Origin: a virus
Length of the DNA stretch: 64,000 nucleotides
Strand: one strand, 5' to 3'
IMG/VR virus record: IMGVR_UViG_3300030943_000007
Coordinates: 1 to 64,000 of that record
The position numbers and the translations under genes were made by a program. Positions 13,544 to 21,955 of this stretch are shown here, piece after piece (the first letter of the stretch is position 1; each line of letters opens with the position of its first letter). The notes beneath the pieces are model-generated. The model was not told the origin of the DNA, ran no database searches, and saw nothing but the letters and a program-made list of their open reading frames with translations.

Positions 13544-14173
13544 CTACTCAGGGGCTGGTAGCGATCTCACCCAATCACGGTAGCTCTGGGCCTCACGGAG
13601 GTGGGCCTCCACGTCGTTGAAGGCGCGGTGCACCTTGGCGTCCCCGTAGCTGGCGAGCTGGGGGTTCACCACGTACTGGCCTGCGGCACTCGCGATGCAC
13701 CTGCGGAAGATGCCCCAGTCGTAGGGGTAGTAGGCCAGCCAGCTGGCGACCTTGGGCATCTTGGCCTTGACCAGTGGGTGGTCGAACGCAGCCACGCCGG
13801 ACCCTGCGATGGCCCACATGCCCTTGGCCACGCCCGTCTCGGTGAGCCACTCGTCCAGCTCGGTGTCGATGTCGGCCAGCGTCTGGGTGGCGCGCGAGCA
13901 GTCCACGATCAGACCGTTCTCCTTGTGCATCTCCCGGGTGATCTCGTTGGCACGCAGGGAGTCCGCAGCTGCCATGGTGAGCTTGGTCACCGCCTGATAC
14001 CCACCACCGCCGAACTCGGTCATGATGTTCAGCCCGACGTCGGTGAGGATGACCCCCACCTCCAAGATGTGCACCCCGGTGAAGTCGATGATCTCGTCGT
14101 GCTCGGTGGGCAGGGTGGTGGACTCGACGTCCAGCCAGAAGCAGTGGGTGGCGGTCGGGAACTTGCTGGACAT
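13544..14173 (-). CDS. DEDDh 3'-5' exonuclease, oligoribonuclease-like (209 aa)
   Basis: The three DEDDh motifs are visible: FWLDVESTT with D15 and E17, GSGVAAFDHPLV with the second Asp, and KVHRAFNDVEAHL with the catalytic His and final Asp five residues later. The segment MHKENGL between motifs is typical of the oligoribonuclease branch. The length of 209 residues fits a stand-alone exonuclease. In a phage it could recycle short RNA or trim DNA ends. It has its own unit after the terminator at 14198-14250. Confidence 0.85.
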   Translation of the reverse strand: MSSKFPTATHCFWLDVESTTLPTEHDEIIDFTGVHILEVGVILTDVGLNIMTEFGGGGYQAVTKLTMAAADSLRANEITREMHKENGLIVDCSRATQTLADIDTELDEWLTETGVAKGMWAIAGSGVAAFDHPLVKAKMPKVASWLAYYPYDWGIFRRCIASAAGQYVVNPQLASYGDAKVHRAFNDVEAHLREAQSYRDWVRSLPAPE

Positions 14174-14185
14174 CGGGTGCCTCTC

Positions 14186-14197
14186 GATTCATGAAAC
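14186..14197. promoter_or_regulatory. Operator-like palindrome between exonuclease and DUF932 genes
   Basis: GTTTCATGAATC has one mismatch. It directly follows the terminator stem, so the first bases form the terminator tail. Confidence 0.6.
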
Positions 14198-14250
14198 GGT
14201 GCTGGGCCCCCACCCCCTACCCCTAGATGGATGTGATGGGGCCCAGCACC
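14198..14250 (-). terminator. Terminator after the DUF932 gene
   Basis: Perfect 13-base arms GGTGCTGGGCCCC (14198-14210) and its complement (14238-14250) form a strong hairpin followed by GTTTCATG on the minus strand. Confidence 0.75.
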
Positions 14251-14258
14251 GGGCTTGA

Positions 14259-15425
14259 CTAGCTGGCGATCATCACCAGCGGCTCGTACGGGTTCAGCTG
14301 CTCGGCGTCAGCAGCGTGACCCTCGCGCCAGACACGGGCCTTCAGGGTGTCGAAGGTCGTGGTCGGAAGGGCTCCGCCGATCCGCATCAAGCGGTCCCGG
14401 CGACGGTCCTCCATGTCGGACTCGTTGGCCACCTCGGTGATGGCCTGCATGATGTGGTACATCGTGATCTCGCCCATGCCCACCAGCCGCGTCATGATCG
14501 ACTCGCGCTGGCTGACCGGCACCTCGTACTGGGCGAAGATCTCGCGGAGGACGTCCGGGGTGTTGCCGGTGACGTTGAGCTGGGTCAGCGCCTGCACCTG
14601 ATCGAACATGTGCTCCATGCCACCGAGGATCTCGTTGACGGAGGTGCGCGCCCACTCGTAGACGTCCTCCTCCTGACCGTCGCGGCGACGGCTCCAGCTG
14701 CCCAGCGAGTCGAGCGTCGTGGTGCAGCCGTTGGTGCACCACCAGCGGAACATGAAGGCCTCTTCCGAGGTCTGCGTCTTGCCGATCAGGGAGTTGGACA
14801 GGTGGATCCCGGCCAGCCACGTATCCCACGAGCCCTCGGGGATGTCGTCCATGTTGGTGTCGTCCATGACGCGCTCGGCCTCGGGGACGATGAGCCGGAT
14901 GTCAGTGCGCAGCAGCGAGTTGGCGTACTTGTAGTCGGCGTAGATCGGGGTGTTGGCCCCATGGATCTCCTGAATGCCCTCGACCACGCTGTTGAGCAGC
15001 TGGATGTTGGAGAAGGGGACCAGCGTCGGACGGGTGAACGCACTGATCCGGTCGGCGACGGACAGGACCTTGAAAGCCTCCGAGCCCATGCCGGTGGAGT
15101 AGTGGTGGTTGAGCAGGCCCTCGGCGAAGTTGGCCGGGATCTTGCGCATGTAGGCACCCGGCAGGCCGAAGTTGGCACCGGCCTGAAGGACGGCCTCCTT
15201 GGTCATCTGGCGGTCGGTGCCGTTGATGGTCATGGTGACGTCGACCGGAGCAGTACCGGCGACGGTCTCGATGCCGTGGGCCCAGTCCGGGGTGAAGCGG
15301 AAGCGGACCTTCGACTCGTTGTCGATCCGCTCGTCGGTCAGCGGCTCCGTCTTCTGGAGCTGCTGGGTGATCTCTTCGATGGACAGCAGCTTGTGCGCCA
15401 TGTCCGAGAGGGTAACGGTGGCCAT
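14259..15425 (-). CDS. DUF932-like phage/plasmid protein (388 aa)
   Basis: The central region matches the DUF932 (phage/plasmid-like) pattern: HLSNSLIGKTQTSEEAFMFR followed by WWCTNGCTT, corresponding to the family's SNSE-G and RxxCTNG blocks. The N-terminal half contains KVLSVADRISAFTRPTLVPF, also typical. These proteins of 300-400 residues occur on plasmids and phages next to replication and recombination genes; their activity is unknown. The ATG at 15425 has GGAG in its leader, which carries two operator-like palindromes. Confidence 0.75.
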   Translation of the reverse strand: MATVTLSDMAHKLLSIEEITQQLQKTEPLTDERIDNESKVRFRFTPDWAHGIETVAGTAPVDVTMTINGTDRQMTKEAVLQAGANFGLPGAYMRKIPANFAEGLLNHHYSTGMGSEAFKVLSVADRISAFTRPTLVPFSNIQLLNSVVEGIQEIHGANTPIYADYKYANSLLRTDIRLIVPEAERVMDDTNMDDIPEGSWDTWLAGIHLSNSLIGKTQTSEEAFMFRWWCTNGCTTTLDSLGSWSRRRDGQEEDVYEWARTSVNEILGGMEHMFDQVQALTQLNVTGNTPDVLREIFAQYEVPVSQRESIMTRLVGMGEITMYHIMQAITEVANESDMEDRRRDRLMRIGGALPTTTFDTLKARVWREGHAADAEQLNPYEPLVMIAS

Positions 15426-15518
15426 TACTGGCTCCTTCCGTGCTGTCTTGAGCTGTCTAGGTGACCGCTGTTTCTAAAAAGGACGATAGCACTACCTGTT
15501 TCAAGAAACAAGTCCTGC
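15426..15518 (-). promoter_or_regulatory. Regulatory gap with two operator-like palindromes
   Basis: A perfect GTTTCAAGAAAC palindrome (15498-15509, read GTTTCTTGAAAC on the minus strand) and a weaker GTTTCTAAAAAG (15470-15481) lie between recA and the DUF932 gene. A TTGAAA overlapping the first could act as a -35, but no good -10 is seen. Confidence 0.6.
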
Positions 15519-16784
15519 CTAGATGTCGATCCTGTTGCCTGCCGTTGAGGCCCCGACCAGCTCGTCCAGCTCAGCGCCGTCGATGCCATCTTCGTCATCG
15601 TCCTCACTCTCTGGTACGCCCAACTTGGCCACGGACGCAAGTGAGGCCACGTTCTCCAGTGCGACCACCTTGGCGAGGTCGATCATCGCGGTCCTCCACT
15701 CGGTGTGGGCGTCGGCGCTGGAGAAGACCCGAGCCTCCCCGTGGAGGTAGGGGCGCTTGGTCCCGGTGGTCTCCCGGCCCATCCACTCGGCGGGGATCTC
15801 CTCGATCAGGTTGTGGAAGTAGTACCTGCCGTTGGCGTAGATGATCTTCTTGTTGGCCAGCAGGATCTGCATGGCGGTCCAGAAGTCGTCGAAGCCCCTG
15901 CCGAAGCGGACCCGCACGATGCACTCCCGGAACGGCGGAGCGACCTTGTTCTTGACCACCTTGACCTTGACGTCGGTGGCCACCGGGATCTCGATCTCCT
16001 GCTTGGTGAGGGCGTCGATCATCTTGCCCTTGACGTTGCGGATCTGGCGGAACTGGAGCCGGACGCTGGCGAAGAACTTCAGCGCCTTGCCCCCCGGGGT
16101 GGAGGTGGGGGCGGGCATCCCGGGCCGACGGTTGCCACCCATCTCCATGGTCTCGATCTCGTGGTTGATGAAGATGACCGTGCCGTTGTTGTTCTTCAGC
16201 ACGGCGTTCAGGTTGGTGCCGAACACCTTCATCAGCTTGGCCTGCACCGCCGGGAGGGACTTGCCCACCGAGTCGGCCTCAGCCTGCGCGGAGGGGGTCA
16301 TGGCCGCGACGGAGTCGACGATGGCCAGCCGGACCTCACCGGTCTTGAACGCCTCCATCAGGAAGTCCGCGCCCTCCTCCAGCATGTCGGGCTGGCCGAA
16401 GAGGAAGGACTTGTGGCTGGTGTCGAGCCCCAGCGCATGGGCGTACCCGGCGTCGAAGGCCTGCTCGTAGTCGAGGTAGATGATCGAGTCGTCCGGGCCG
16501 ATCCCACGGGAGGGGTCTCCGCCGCTCAGGATGACCCGCTGCATCTCCACAGCGGTCTGGATGCCCAGTGTTGTCTTGCCCGAGCTGGGAGGCCCGTAGA
16601 ACTCCACCGTGCGCCCCATGGGGACGCCGCCACCGATGGCGTGGTTGATGGCGATGTTCCCGGTGGAGATGAACACGGTGTCCGTGGCGATGGAGTCCAG
16701 CGTGCCCACCGCGAGGTTGTACTTCTTCTCGGACTGGGCCAGCAGGAGGGCGAGGCCGGAGACCTTCGGTTTTGCGACAGCCAT
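15519..16784 (-). CDS. recA: RecA-like recombinase (421 aa)
   Basis: The RecA ATPase core is clear: Walker A GPPSSGKT at residues 64-71, IIYLDYEQAFDAGYA (the catalytic Glu region), the Walker B strand RLAIVDSVAAMTP, and VIFINHE, which replaces the usual NQ signature with NHE. The variable loop TSTPGGKALKFFASVRLQF follows the RecA order. It lacks much of the bacterial C-terminal domain sequence and has its own acidic tail. It should catalyse homologous pairing in phage recombination and replication fork repair. The preceding RuvC-like and gp32-like genes form a recombination cluster. Confidence 0.9.
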   Translation of the reverse strand: MAVAKPKVSGLALLLAQSEKKYNLAVGTLDSIATDTVFISTGNIAINHAIGGGVPMGRTVEFYGPPSSGKTTLGIQTAVEMQRVILSGGDPSRGIGPDDSIIYLDYEQAFDAGYAHALGLDTSHKSFLFGQPDMLEEGADFLMEAFKTGEVRLAIVDSVAAMTPSAQAEADSVGKSLPAVQAKLMKVFGTNLNAVLKNNNGTVIFINHEIETMEMGGNRRPGMPAPTSTPGGKALKFFASVRLQFRQIRNVKGKMIDALTKQEIEIPVATDVKVKVVKNKVAPPFRECIVRVRFGRGFDDFWTAMQILLANKKIIYANGRYYFHNLIEEIPAEWMGRETTGTKRPYLHGEARVFSSADAHTEWRTAMIDLAKVVALENVASLASVAKLGVPESEDDDEDGIDGAELDELVGASTAGNRIDI

Positions 16785-16793
16785 GAATCCTTC

Positions 16794-17393
16794 TCAGAGT
16801 GAGGCGGTGGAGACGCCGGGCATTCCCGACAGCTCCTCGAATGTGAACCGGCTACAGAACTCAGCCATCAGGAATGCGGAGATGTAGTCGGTCATCGACT
16901 TCTCCAAGACGTTGGTGTTCTTCTTGAGGACCTTCTTGCCTTCCGGCAATCCGGAGACGTATTCGGAAACAAGATCCGGGGGTGTGTAGCCCAGCCTTTC
17001 AGCGTGGATTCTTGCCGTCTCGATTCGCTCTTTGTCGGAGGCGGATTTCGTCAGGCCCTTGGTGGTCGCTACCTGAATGCCCGGGTAGTCCTTCATCCAC
17101 ACGGAGGGACCCATGAACAGGGTCTTGCTCACGCTCTGGGTGACCGACAGGTAGGACAGCAGGGCTCCCTGCAACCGCAGCACGGGCTTGATCATCATCT
17201 GGTTGGAGATGCCGTAGGGCACGTCCTCCACGACCACGATGTCAGCTTCGTCGGCGGCGTACGCGATCTCCCGGAGGAAGCGCAGTGGGGGCTTGTCCCG
17301 GGAGTCGAACTGGGCGGTGACCCCACCACCAGCCCCCCGCAGGATCACTGCGGAGAGCTTGGCGGCGAGATCCACCGAGAGGATCAGGCTCAC
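16794..17393 (-). CDS. RuvC-like Holliday junction resolvase (199 aa)
   Basis: The RNase H-like fold of RuvC is suggested by LILSVDLA (Asp8 in strand 1), DIVVVEDVPYG (Glu56 in strand 4) and the C-terminal MTDYISAFLMAEF with a conserved-looking Asp. The length of about 200 residues fits. The ATG overlaps the stop of the ssDNA-binding protein. It would resolve branched DNA before packaging. A weak operator-like site (16959-16970) lies inside. Confidence 0.75.
   Translation of the reverse strand: MSLILSVDLAAKLSAVILRGAGGGVTAQFDSRDKPPLRFLREIAYAADEADIVVVEDVPYGISNQMMIKPVLRLQGALLSYLSVTQSVSKTLFMGPSVWMKDYPGIQVATTKGLTKSASDKERIETARIHAERLGYTPPDLVSEYVSGLPEGKKVLKKNTNVLEKSMTDYISAFLMAEFCSRFTFEELSGMPGVSTASL
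16959..16970. promoter_or_regulatory. Weak intragenic operator-like site
   Basis: GTTTCCGAATAC has two mismatches to the palindrome. Confidence 0.3.
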
Positions 17394-18514
17394 ACCAGAC
17401 CAGCGAGCAGGTCGTCGAAGTTGTCGACGGCGGGCTCGGCAGCAGCCTTGGCAGGGGCCTTGGTTGCAGCCTTGGCGGGGGCCTTCTTGACCGGCTCTGC
17501 CACCTTGGTCTCCTCCAGCCCCGCAAGGAGGTCGTCGGAGGTTTCCTCGGTGGCTTCCTCAGCCAGCTCCTCAGCGGGCTCTTCGACCGGCTCCTCAGCC
17601 GGGTCGTCGCCGATGCCTGCGAGCAGGTCGTCGGTCAGCACGTCGGGCAGCTCATCGAGCATCTCCCCCGTGTCGAGGTTGACCTCGTCGTCGCTGATGC
17701 CAACGCCGCCGATGCCATCCAGCAGGCCGTTGAGGTCGTCTTCCAGACCCTCGGTGGATGCAGCCTGAGCAGCCACACCCTTGACCTGATTCCACGCCTC
17801 CATGACGGCGGCGATGTCCTGCTGGACCCACTGGAGCTGCTTCGGCGAACCGCAGGCGATGGTCAGATCGGGGATCTGGTTCTCGCGGAAGGAGAGCGCC
17901 GTCATGGTCTGACGCTCCTTGTCGCCCAGCCACTCGGCGTTCGCCGCGACGGCGATGTCGAACTGCTGGAAGTTCTCGCTGGAGCACGGGCCGAGGAGCA
18001 GGTCGTGCTTGCGCAGGTCGGTCCACTCCTTCTTGGCGTCGATCAGCTTGTTGAACACCTTGTCGGCGAAGCCCCACACGAGGACCTCGACCGAGTACGG
18101 CGTCTGGAGCGTGGTGGTCCCGGCCTTGGTGCGGTAGCGGATCACGTGCATGGCGTAGCGGCGCTGCGGCTCCTGCGCGTAGTCGGGGAAGTCCTTGGCC
18201 AGCTTGCACATCGGGCAGTTCTTGGGGTCGCTGCCCTTCTCGCCGAGGATGGTGGCGTCGCCCATGCAGATCGCCTTGGTGATGAAGTCGGTCTTGTAGT
18301 CCTCGAACGTGGACTTGTCCTTGCGCTCCTTGGTCTCCATCTGCACGACGCCGTTGATGATCTGCGGCTTGCGGAGGGTGTGGACGAACTCCATGACGGG
18401 GTTCTCCAGACCAACGAGGATGCGGGCGCGCTCCCCGTTCTTGAGCTTGAGCTTCGGGTAGTCGTAGTTCGTGACTGCAACCCTGTTCTCTTCCTCGAAT
18501 GTGACTCTGGGCAT
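17390..18514 (-). CDS. gp32-like single-stranded DNA-binding protein (374 aa)
   Basis: The body (residues 20-260) resembles T4 gp32-type ssDNA-binding proteins of phages, with a short zinc-knuckle-like NCPMCKLAKDF and many aromatic residues. The C-terminal 100 residues are acidic with repeated DDLLAG units, a Lys/Ala/Pro-rich linker, and end in VDNFDDLLAGLV, comparable in layout to the acidic protein-recruiting tails of SSB proteins. A 22-base stretch encoding DNFDDLL is identical in the virion-region gene at 50768-51370. A hairpin of GAG/CCGGA type lies in the leader (18515-18609), which could serve autoregulation. Confidence 0.8.
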   Translation of the reverse strand: MPRVTFEEENRVAVTNYDYPKLKLKNGERARILVGLENPVMEFVHTLRKPQIINGVVQMETKERKDKSTFEDYKTDFITKAICMGDATILGEKGSDPKNCPMCKLAKDFPDYAQEPQRRYAMHVIRYRTKAGTTTLQTPYSVEVLVWGFADKVFNKLIDAKKEWTDLRKHDLLLGPCSSENFQQFDIAVAANAEWLGDKERQTMTALSFRENQIPDLTIACGSPKQLQWVQQDIAAVMEAWNQVKGVAAQAASTEGLEDDLNGLLDGIGGVGISDDEVNLDTGEMLDELPDVLTDDLLAGIGDDPAEEPVEEPAEELAEEATEETSDDLLAGLEETKVAEPVKKAPAKAATKAPAKAAAEPAVDNFDDLLAGLV

Positions 18515-18609
18515 CTGTCTCTTTCTTGTTTCCCGGGAGCCGGATAGTTCCGGACTCGTTGGCTTCTAACTAATGGTACGGATCAGCACTGACAATCCGC
18601 AGAATGACG

Positions 18610-19116
18610 TCACCGTTCCAGCGAGGACTCGAACTGGAGGGCGTGGAGCGAGGCGCGCAGGTCCTTGCGGATGGCGTCCAGCTGCCAGTGAACCTGTGAA
18701 ATCACTTCGTGGGCATCATTGGTAACCGATACCAATCTGTCCCTAAGATAAGCCACCCTTCTTTCCTCAAACGAATCCAGCTTGGCGTCGGCTGCCCGCT
18801 CGGCGGCGGAGGAGAACTCGGTCCTCTTCGCCCCCCGGATCTGGGTGGCCTGCATCAGGGCTCGGTCAGCGGTGAAGGCTGCCTCCTCCTTGGCCCTACG
18901 TGCCCGGCCCCGAGCGAGGGTGACCTTGCTCAGCAGCTCGTCGACCCGGTCGGCGCGTGCCCTGACCCGCAGCAGCAGGTCGGTCATCTCCGCGATGCTC
19001 TCCTGCTCAGCACCGCGCAGCCTGCCCTTGGGGTCCCCTGCCTCACCGTGGCGAAGCTCCAGCGTCTCAGTGACCCACGCCATGATCTGGGCCTCGAAGT
19101 CGGACTCGTTGCTCAT
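18610..19116 (-). CDS. Unknown helical protein between polymerase and ssDNA-binding genes (168 aa)
   Basis: The ATG at 19116 overlaps the polymerase stop as ATGA. The product is almost entirely helical, Arg/Ala/Glu-rich, with RARADRVDELLSKVTLARGR in the middle and a coiled coil towards the C-terminus. No catalytic motif is seen. Its position suggests an accessory replication protein such as a loader or mediator, which is inference from context only. Confidence 0.65.
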   Translation of the reverse strand: MSNESDFEAQIMAWVTETLELRHGEAGDPKGRLRGAEQESIAEMTDLLLRVRARADRVDELLSKVTLARGRARRAKEEAAFTADRALMQATQIRGAKRTEFSSAAERAADAKLDSFEERRVAYLRDRLVSVTNDAHEVISQVHWQLDAIRKDLRASLHALQFESSLER

Positions 19117-21722
19117 ACCAGCATCCCTGCCATCACGTCGTCGGCGTCGGCCACGTCGTCAGCGATCACCAGACCGGCCCCTCCGAGGATGAGGCTGATG
19201 GCTGGCTGATCGTCCGGGGAGATCCGGAACGTGCCGTCGAGCGTGACGACACCCTCCGGGGTCTCGACCTTGACCGTGTCCACACCCTGCCGGAAGTCGA
19301 GGTAGGTGGTGAACTTCAGCCACTGCTCCTCGTCGGGCATCTCGGAGATGGTCACCGTGGCGGTCTTGGGGGGCAGCAGTGCGGCGTTGTGCTCCGCGCT
19401 GTGGAACCACCCCGGGTCCTCCTCCTCAGGCTCCACAGCGGCAACGTCGGGCTGCTGGGAGGCATCTGCGGGTTCGGGCAGGGAGAAGTCTGGGTTGCGG
19501 GTGGCGTAGTACGGGGCGGAGAAGCCGAAGAAGCCTGCCTCCCACGCGTAGTACTGGTCCAGCACCTCGTGCAGCGTGGAGCCCTCCCAGTAGTGGGACT
19601 CCTTCAGCCACGGCAGCTCCACCTCGATGTCGAAGCTCTTGATCTGCTTGTTCTCGTCGAGCCGGACCTCGGTCTGGGCACCCCACTGGTAGCCCTCGTG
19701 CCAGTCCGCCCGGATCTCCAGCGGGAAGCCGGGCACCGGGAAGTTGACGCAGGGCTCGATCAGGTCGATGACCTGCTGGGTGGAGACGGACTCGTGGACG
19801 AGGAACTCCAGCGCGTCGTGGACGGTCAGGGTCATCCGGACGAGGTCCTCCAGCCCGGCCTCCTTGATGGCCTTCTTGGCACGGACCATGGCGATCTTGA
19901 GGATGTCGGCGGCGGTGCCCTGAATCGGTGCGTTGACCGACATCCGGTCACCCTTGGCCTTGATCCACTCCTTGGGCTGGTAGTGCTCCCAGATGGTGTA
20001 GAGCCGACCGAAGTGGGTGCGGACCTCCTTGGACTCACGACCGTGCGCCTTCTGGCTGGCGATCCAATCGGCCAGCGCTGGGTACCCAGCGAAGTAGTCC
20101 TCCAGCATCTGCTCGGCGTCCTCCTTGGTCACCGGGTCGGAGGGGCTGGTCAGCATCTCGGCGATGTTCCCTGCACCGGACCCGAAGAGGGTGGCGAAGT
20201 TCAGGGTCTTGGCCGACTGCCGCTGCTTCTTGGTGACATCTTCGAGGCTGACCTTGAAGGTGGCCGAGGCGGTGGACTTGTGGAGGTCGAGCCCGTTGTT
20301 GAAGGCGTCGATGATCTTGCGCTCACCGGACAGGGCCCCGGCGATCCGCATCTCCACGTTGGCGTAGTCGAAGCCGACGATCCGGAAGTGGTCCGGGGAG
20401 ATGAACAGGTCCCGGAAGTTGAGGTCGAAGGTGAGCCCGGACAGCAGCTGGAAGTGGTACGGCTTGGGCCACTGCTGGTAGCTGACCTGATCCACCGAGA
20501 GCCGCCCGGTGAGGGCACCGAACTGGTTGTGGTTGGGGAAGACGTAGCCGGTGCCGGAGTAGCCCAGCTCGTTGATGAACTTGGTCAGGTAGGACCCGTT
20601 GAGCTTCACCACCTGCCGGTACTCAAGGATCATCTTGATGATCGGGTCGGACTTGGCAATCACCTTCAGGGCGTCGTCGCTGGTGCTGGGTGCCCCGGTC
20701 TTCTCCGAGCGCACCTTCACTGGCAGGCCGAGGCCGTCGGGCTTCTCGTCGAACAGGACCTTGGCCAGCTGCGGGACCGAGTTCAGGTTGATGTTGATGG
20801 TCTTGTTCAGCCGCTTGCCCAGCTGGTCCTGAATCTCCTCACCCATGAGGGTGGCGAAGCGCAGGGCCTCCTCGGACTTCTTGCGGACGTTGGGCCAGTG
20901 GAAGAACATGTTGCCGGAGGCGACCCCGGTCTCCGGATCGATGACCCCGGCCTCCATCTCCACCAGTCCCGGGAGCAGGGCCATCTCGGTCTTGAAGATG
21001 AACGTGTCCTTGAGGGCCTCGTAGTGCTTCTCCCAGACCATGAAGGAGGCGACGGAGTCCTCACAGGCGTAGCCCACGATCACGGGGCTGTAGGAGTTGC
21101 GGGTGTTGAACCGGATGTACGGCTTGCCACCCCGCTTCATGGCCGGGCCGAGGTCGGTGTCAGTGGTGGGGAAGAGGTCGTCGAAGTGGGTCATCTCCAT
21201 GCCGAACGCGGCCTTGGCCACCGACTTCAGGTCCTTGCCGACGCGGAGCGGGTCGTAGCAGGCGGCGAGCCAGACCAGCAGCATCGTGTCAGCGAGGATC
21301 GGGAACATGCCCTTGGTGCGTCGGATCTCTTCGCCCAGCTCGTCGTCGTTCCACAACGTTTCACGAAACCACCGGGACATGCCCTTGAGTTCGTAGGCTG
21401 CGTTGTGGGCGATCCCCTGCCCGGAGCTGAGCAGCCGCCACAAGGCGCGGGCCACCGGGACGATGTCGTCGATGTTGCCGCCGCTGTCGTGGGCGAAGGG
21501 GATGTAGCGGGCCCACTCGGTGGAGACCGTGAAGGAGATGCCGACCACGAGGTAGTCGGGGTGGTACTGCTGGAGGGAGACACCCTTCTTGTCGTCCCCG
21601 GTGTAGCCCGCCTCGATGTCGAAGTCGAAGGGCTTACCGCTGGCTGTGATCCGGTCGATGAAGGAGACCGCACCCTTGGACCCGTAGGCCTCCCGGAGGG
21701 CTCCGTAGTTGCGAGTGGTCAC
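19113..21722 (-). CDS. Family A DNA polymerase with exonuclease domain and C-terminal extension (869 aa)
   Basis: The exonuclease domain shows FDFDIEAG (Asp/Glu 35-37), IAHNAAYELKG and YACEDS (Exo III). Polymerase motif A is FDYANVEMR (about 451), motif B KTLNFATLFGSG (about 500) and motif C TVHDALEF (about 632), where HDA replaces the usual HDE. After residue 690 there is an extension of about 180 residues: a Glu/Pro-rich linker, then a beta-rich domain (VDTVKVETPEGVVTLDG) and an acidic end. It is the replicative polymerase of the phage. A perfect operator palindrome lies at 21358-21369. Confidence 0.93.
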   Translation of the reverse strand: MTTRNYGALREAYGSKGAVSFIDRITASGKPFDFDIEAGYTGDDKKGVSLQQYHPDYLVVGISFTVSTEWARYIPFAHDSGGNIDDIVPVARALWRLLSSGQGIAHNAAYELKGMSRWFRETLWNDDELGEEIRRTKGMFPILADTMLLVWLAACYDPLRVGKDLKSVAKAAFGMEMTHFDDLFPTTDTDLGPAMKRGGKPYIRFNTRNSYSPVIVGYACEDSVASFMVWEKHYEALKDTFIFKTEMALLPGLVEMEAGVIDPETGVASGNMFFHWPNVRKKSEEALRFATLMGEEIQDQLGKRLNKTININLNSVPQLAKVLFDEKPDGLGLPVKVRSEKTGAPSTSDDALKVIAKSDPIIKMILEYRQVVKLNGSYLTKFINELGYSGTGYVFPNHNQFGALTGRLSVDQVSYQQWPKPYHFQLLSGLTFDLNFRDLFISPDHFRIVGFDYANVEMRIAGALSGERKIIDAFNNGLDLHKSTASATFKVSLEDVTKKQRQSAKTLNFATLFGSGAGNIAEMLTSPSDPVTKEDAEQMLEDYFAGYPALADWIASQKAHGRESKEVRTHFGRLYTIWEHYQPKEWIKAKGDRMSVNAPIQGTAADILKIAMVRAKKAIKEAGLEDLVRMTLTVHDALEFLVHESVSTQQVIDLIEPCVNFPVPGFPLEIRADWHEGYQWGAQTEVRLDENKQIKSFDIEVELPWLKESHYWEGSTLHEVLDQYYAWEAGFFGFSAPYYATRNPDFSLPEPADASQQPDVAAVEPEEEDPGWFHSAEHNAALLPPKTATVTISEMPDEEQWLKFTTYLDFRQGVDTVKVETPEGVVTLDGTFRISPDDQPAISLILGGAGLVIADDVADADDVMAGMLV
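21358..21369. promoter_or_regulatory. Perfect intragenic operator palindrome
   Basis: GTTTCACGAAAC (plus-strand reading) has no mismatch and lies within the exonuclease part of the DNA polymerase gene. Confidence 0.7.
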
Positions 21723-21910
21723 TTGGTCGGCGGGAAGGTGTAGGTGTTCTGGGTCAGGGGAGCCTGCGGGACCTCAGCTGAGCCCGCACTCTTCATGGCT
21801 GCCTTGACACCTGCTCCTGCCACCGCGATGGCGAACGACAGCGGCACGGCCAGCGCTACGAGAGCGATGCCTGCCTGCGCCAGCAGGATCCAGTACGTTG
21901 CCCAGTCCAT
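21719..21910 (-). CDS. Small single-pass membrane protein (63 aa)
   Basis: The ATG at 21910 follows AAGGAGAACTGAC. Residues 7-33 are a long hydrophobic helix (WILLAQAGIALVALAVPLSF) and the remainder is polar. The stop overlaps the polymerase ATG, so the two are co-translated. The element GGCGTACCAGTAAGT lies 31 bases upstream. It might anchor replication at the membrane, but nothing in the sequence proves this. Confidence 0.65.
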   Translation of the reverse strand: MDWATYWILLAQAGIALVALAVPLSFAIAVAGAGVKAAMKSAGSAEVPQAPLTQNTYTFPPTK

Positions 21911-21940
21911 GTCAGTTCTCCTTGATCTGCGGGGTGCTCC

Positions 21941-21955
21941 ACTTACTGGTACGCC
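21941..21955 (-). promoter_or_regulatory. Start-associated element GGCGTACCAGTAAGT
   Basis: This copy begins right after the stop of the clamp-loader delta-like gene and precedes the small membrane protein and DNA polymerase genes. Confidence 0.6.

Noticed and set aside
18610-19116. TAAGAT on the plus strand as a rightward promoter
   Set aside because: No -35 lies upstream and no plus-strand gene follows; the match is within coding sequence.
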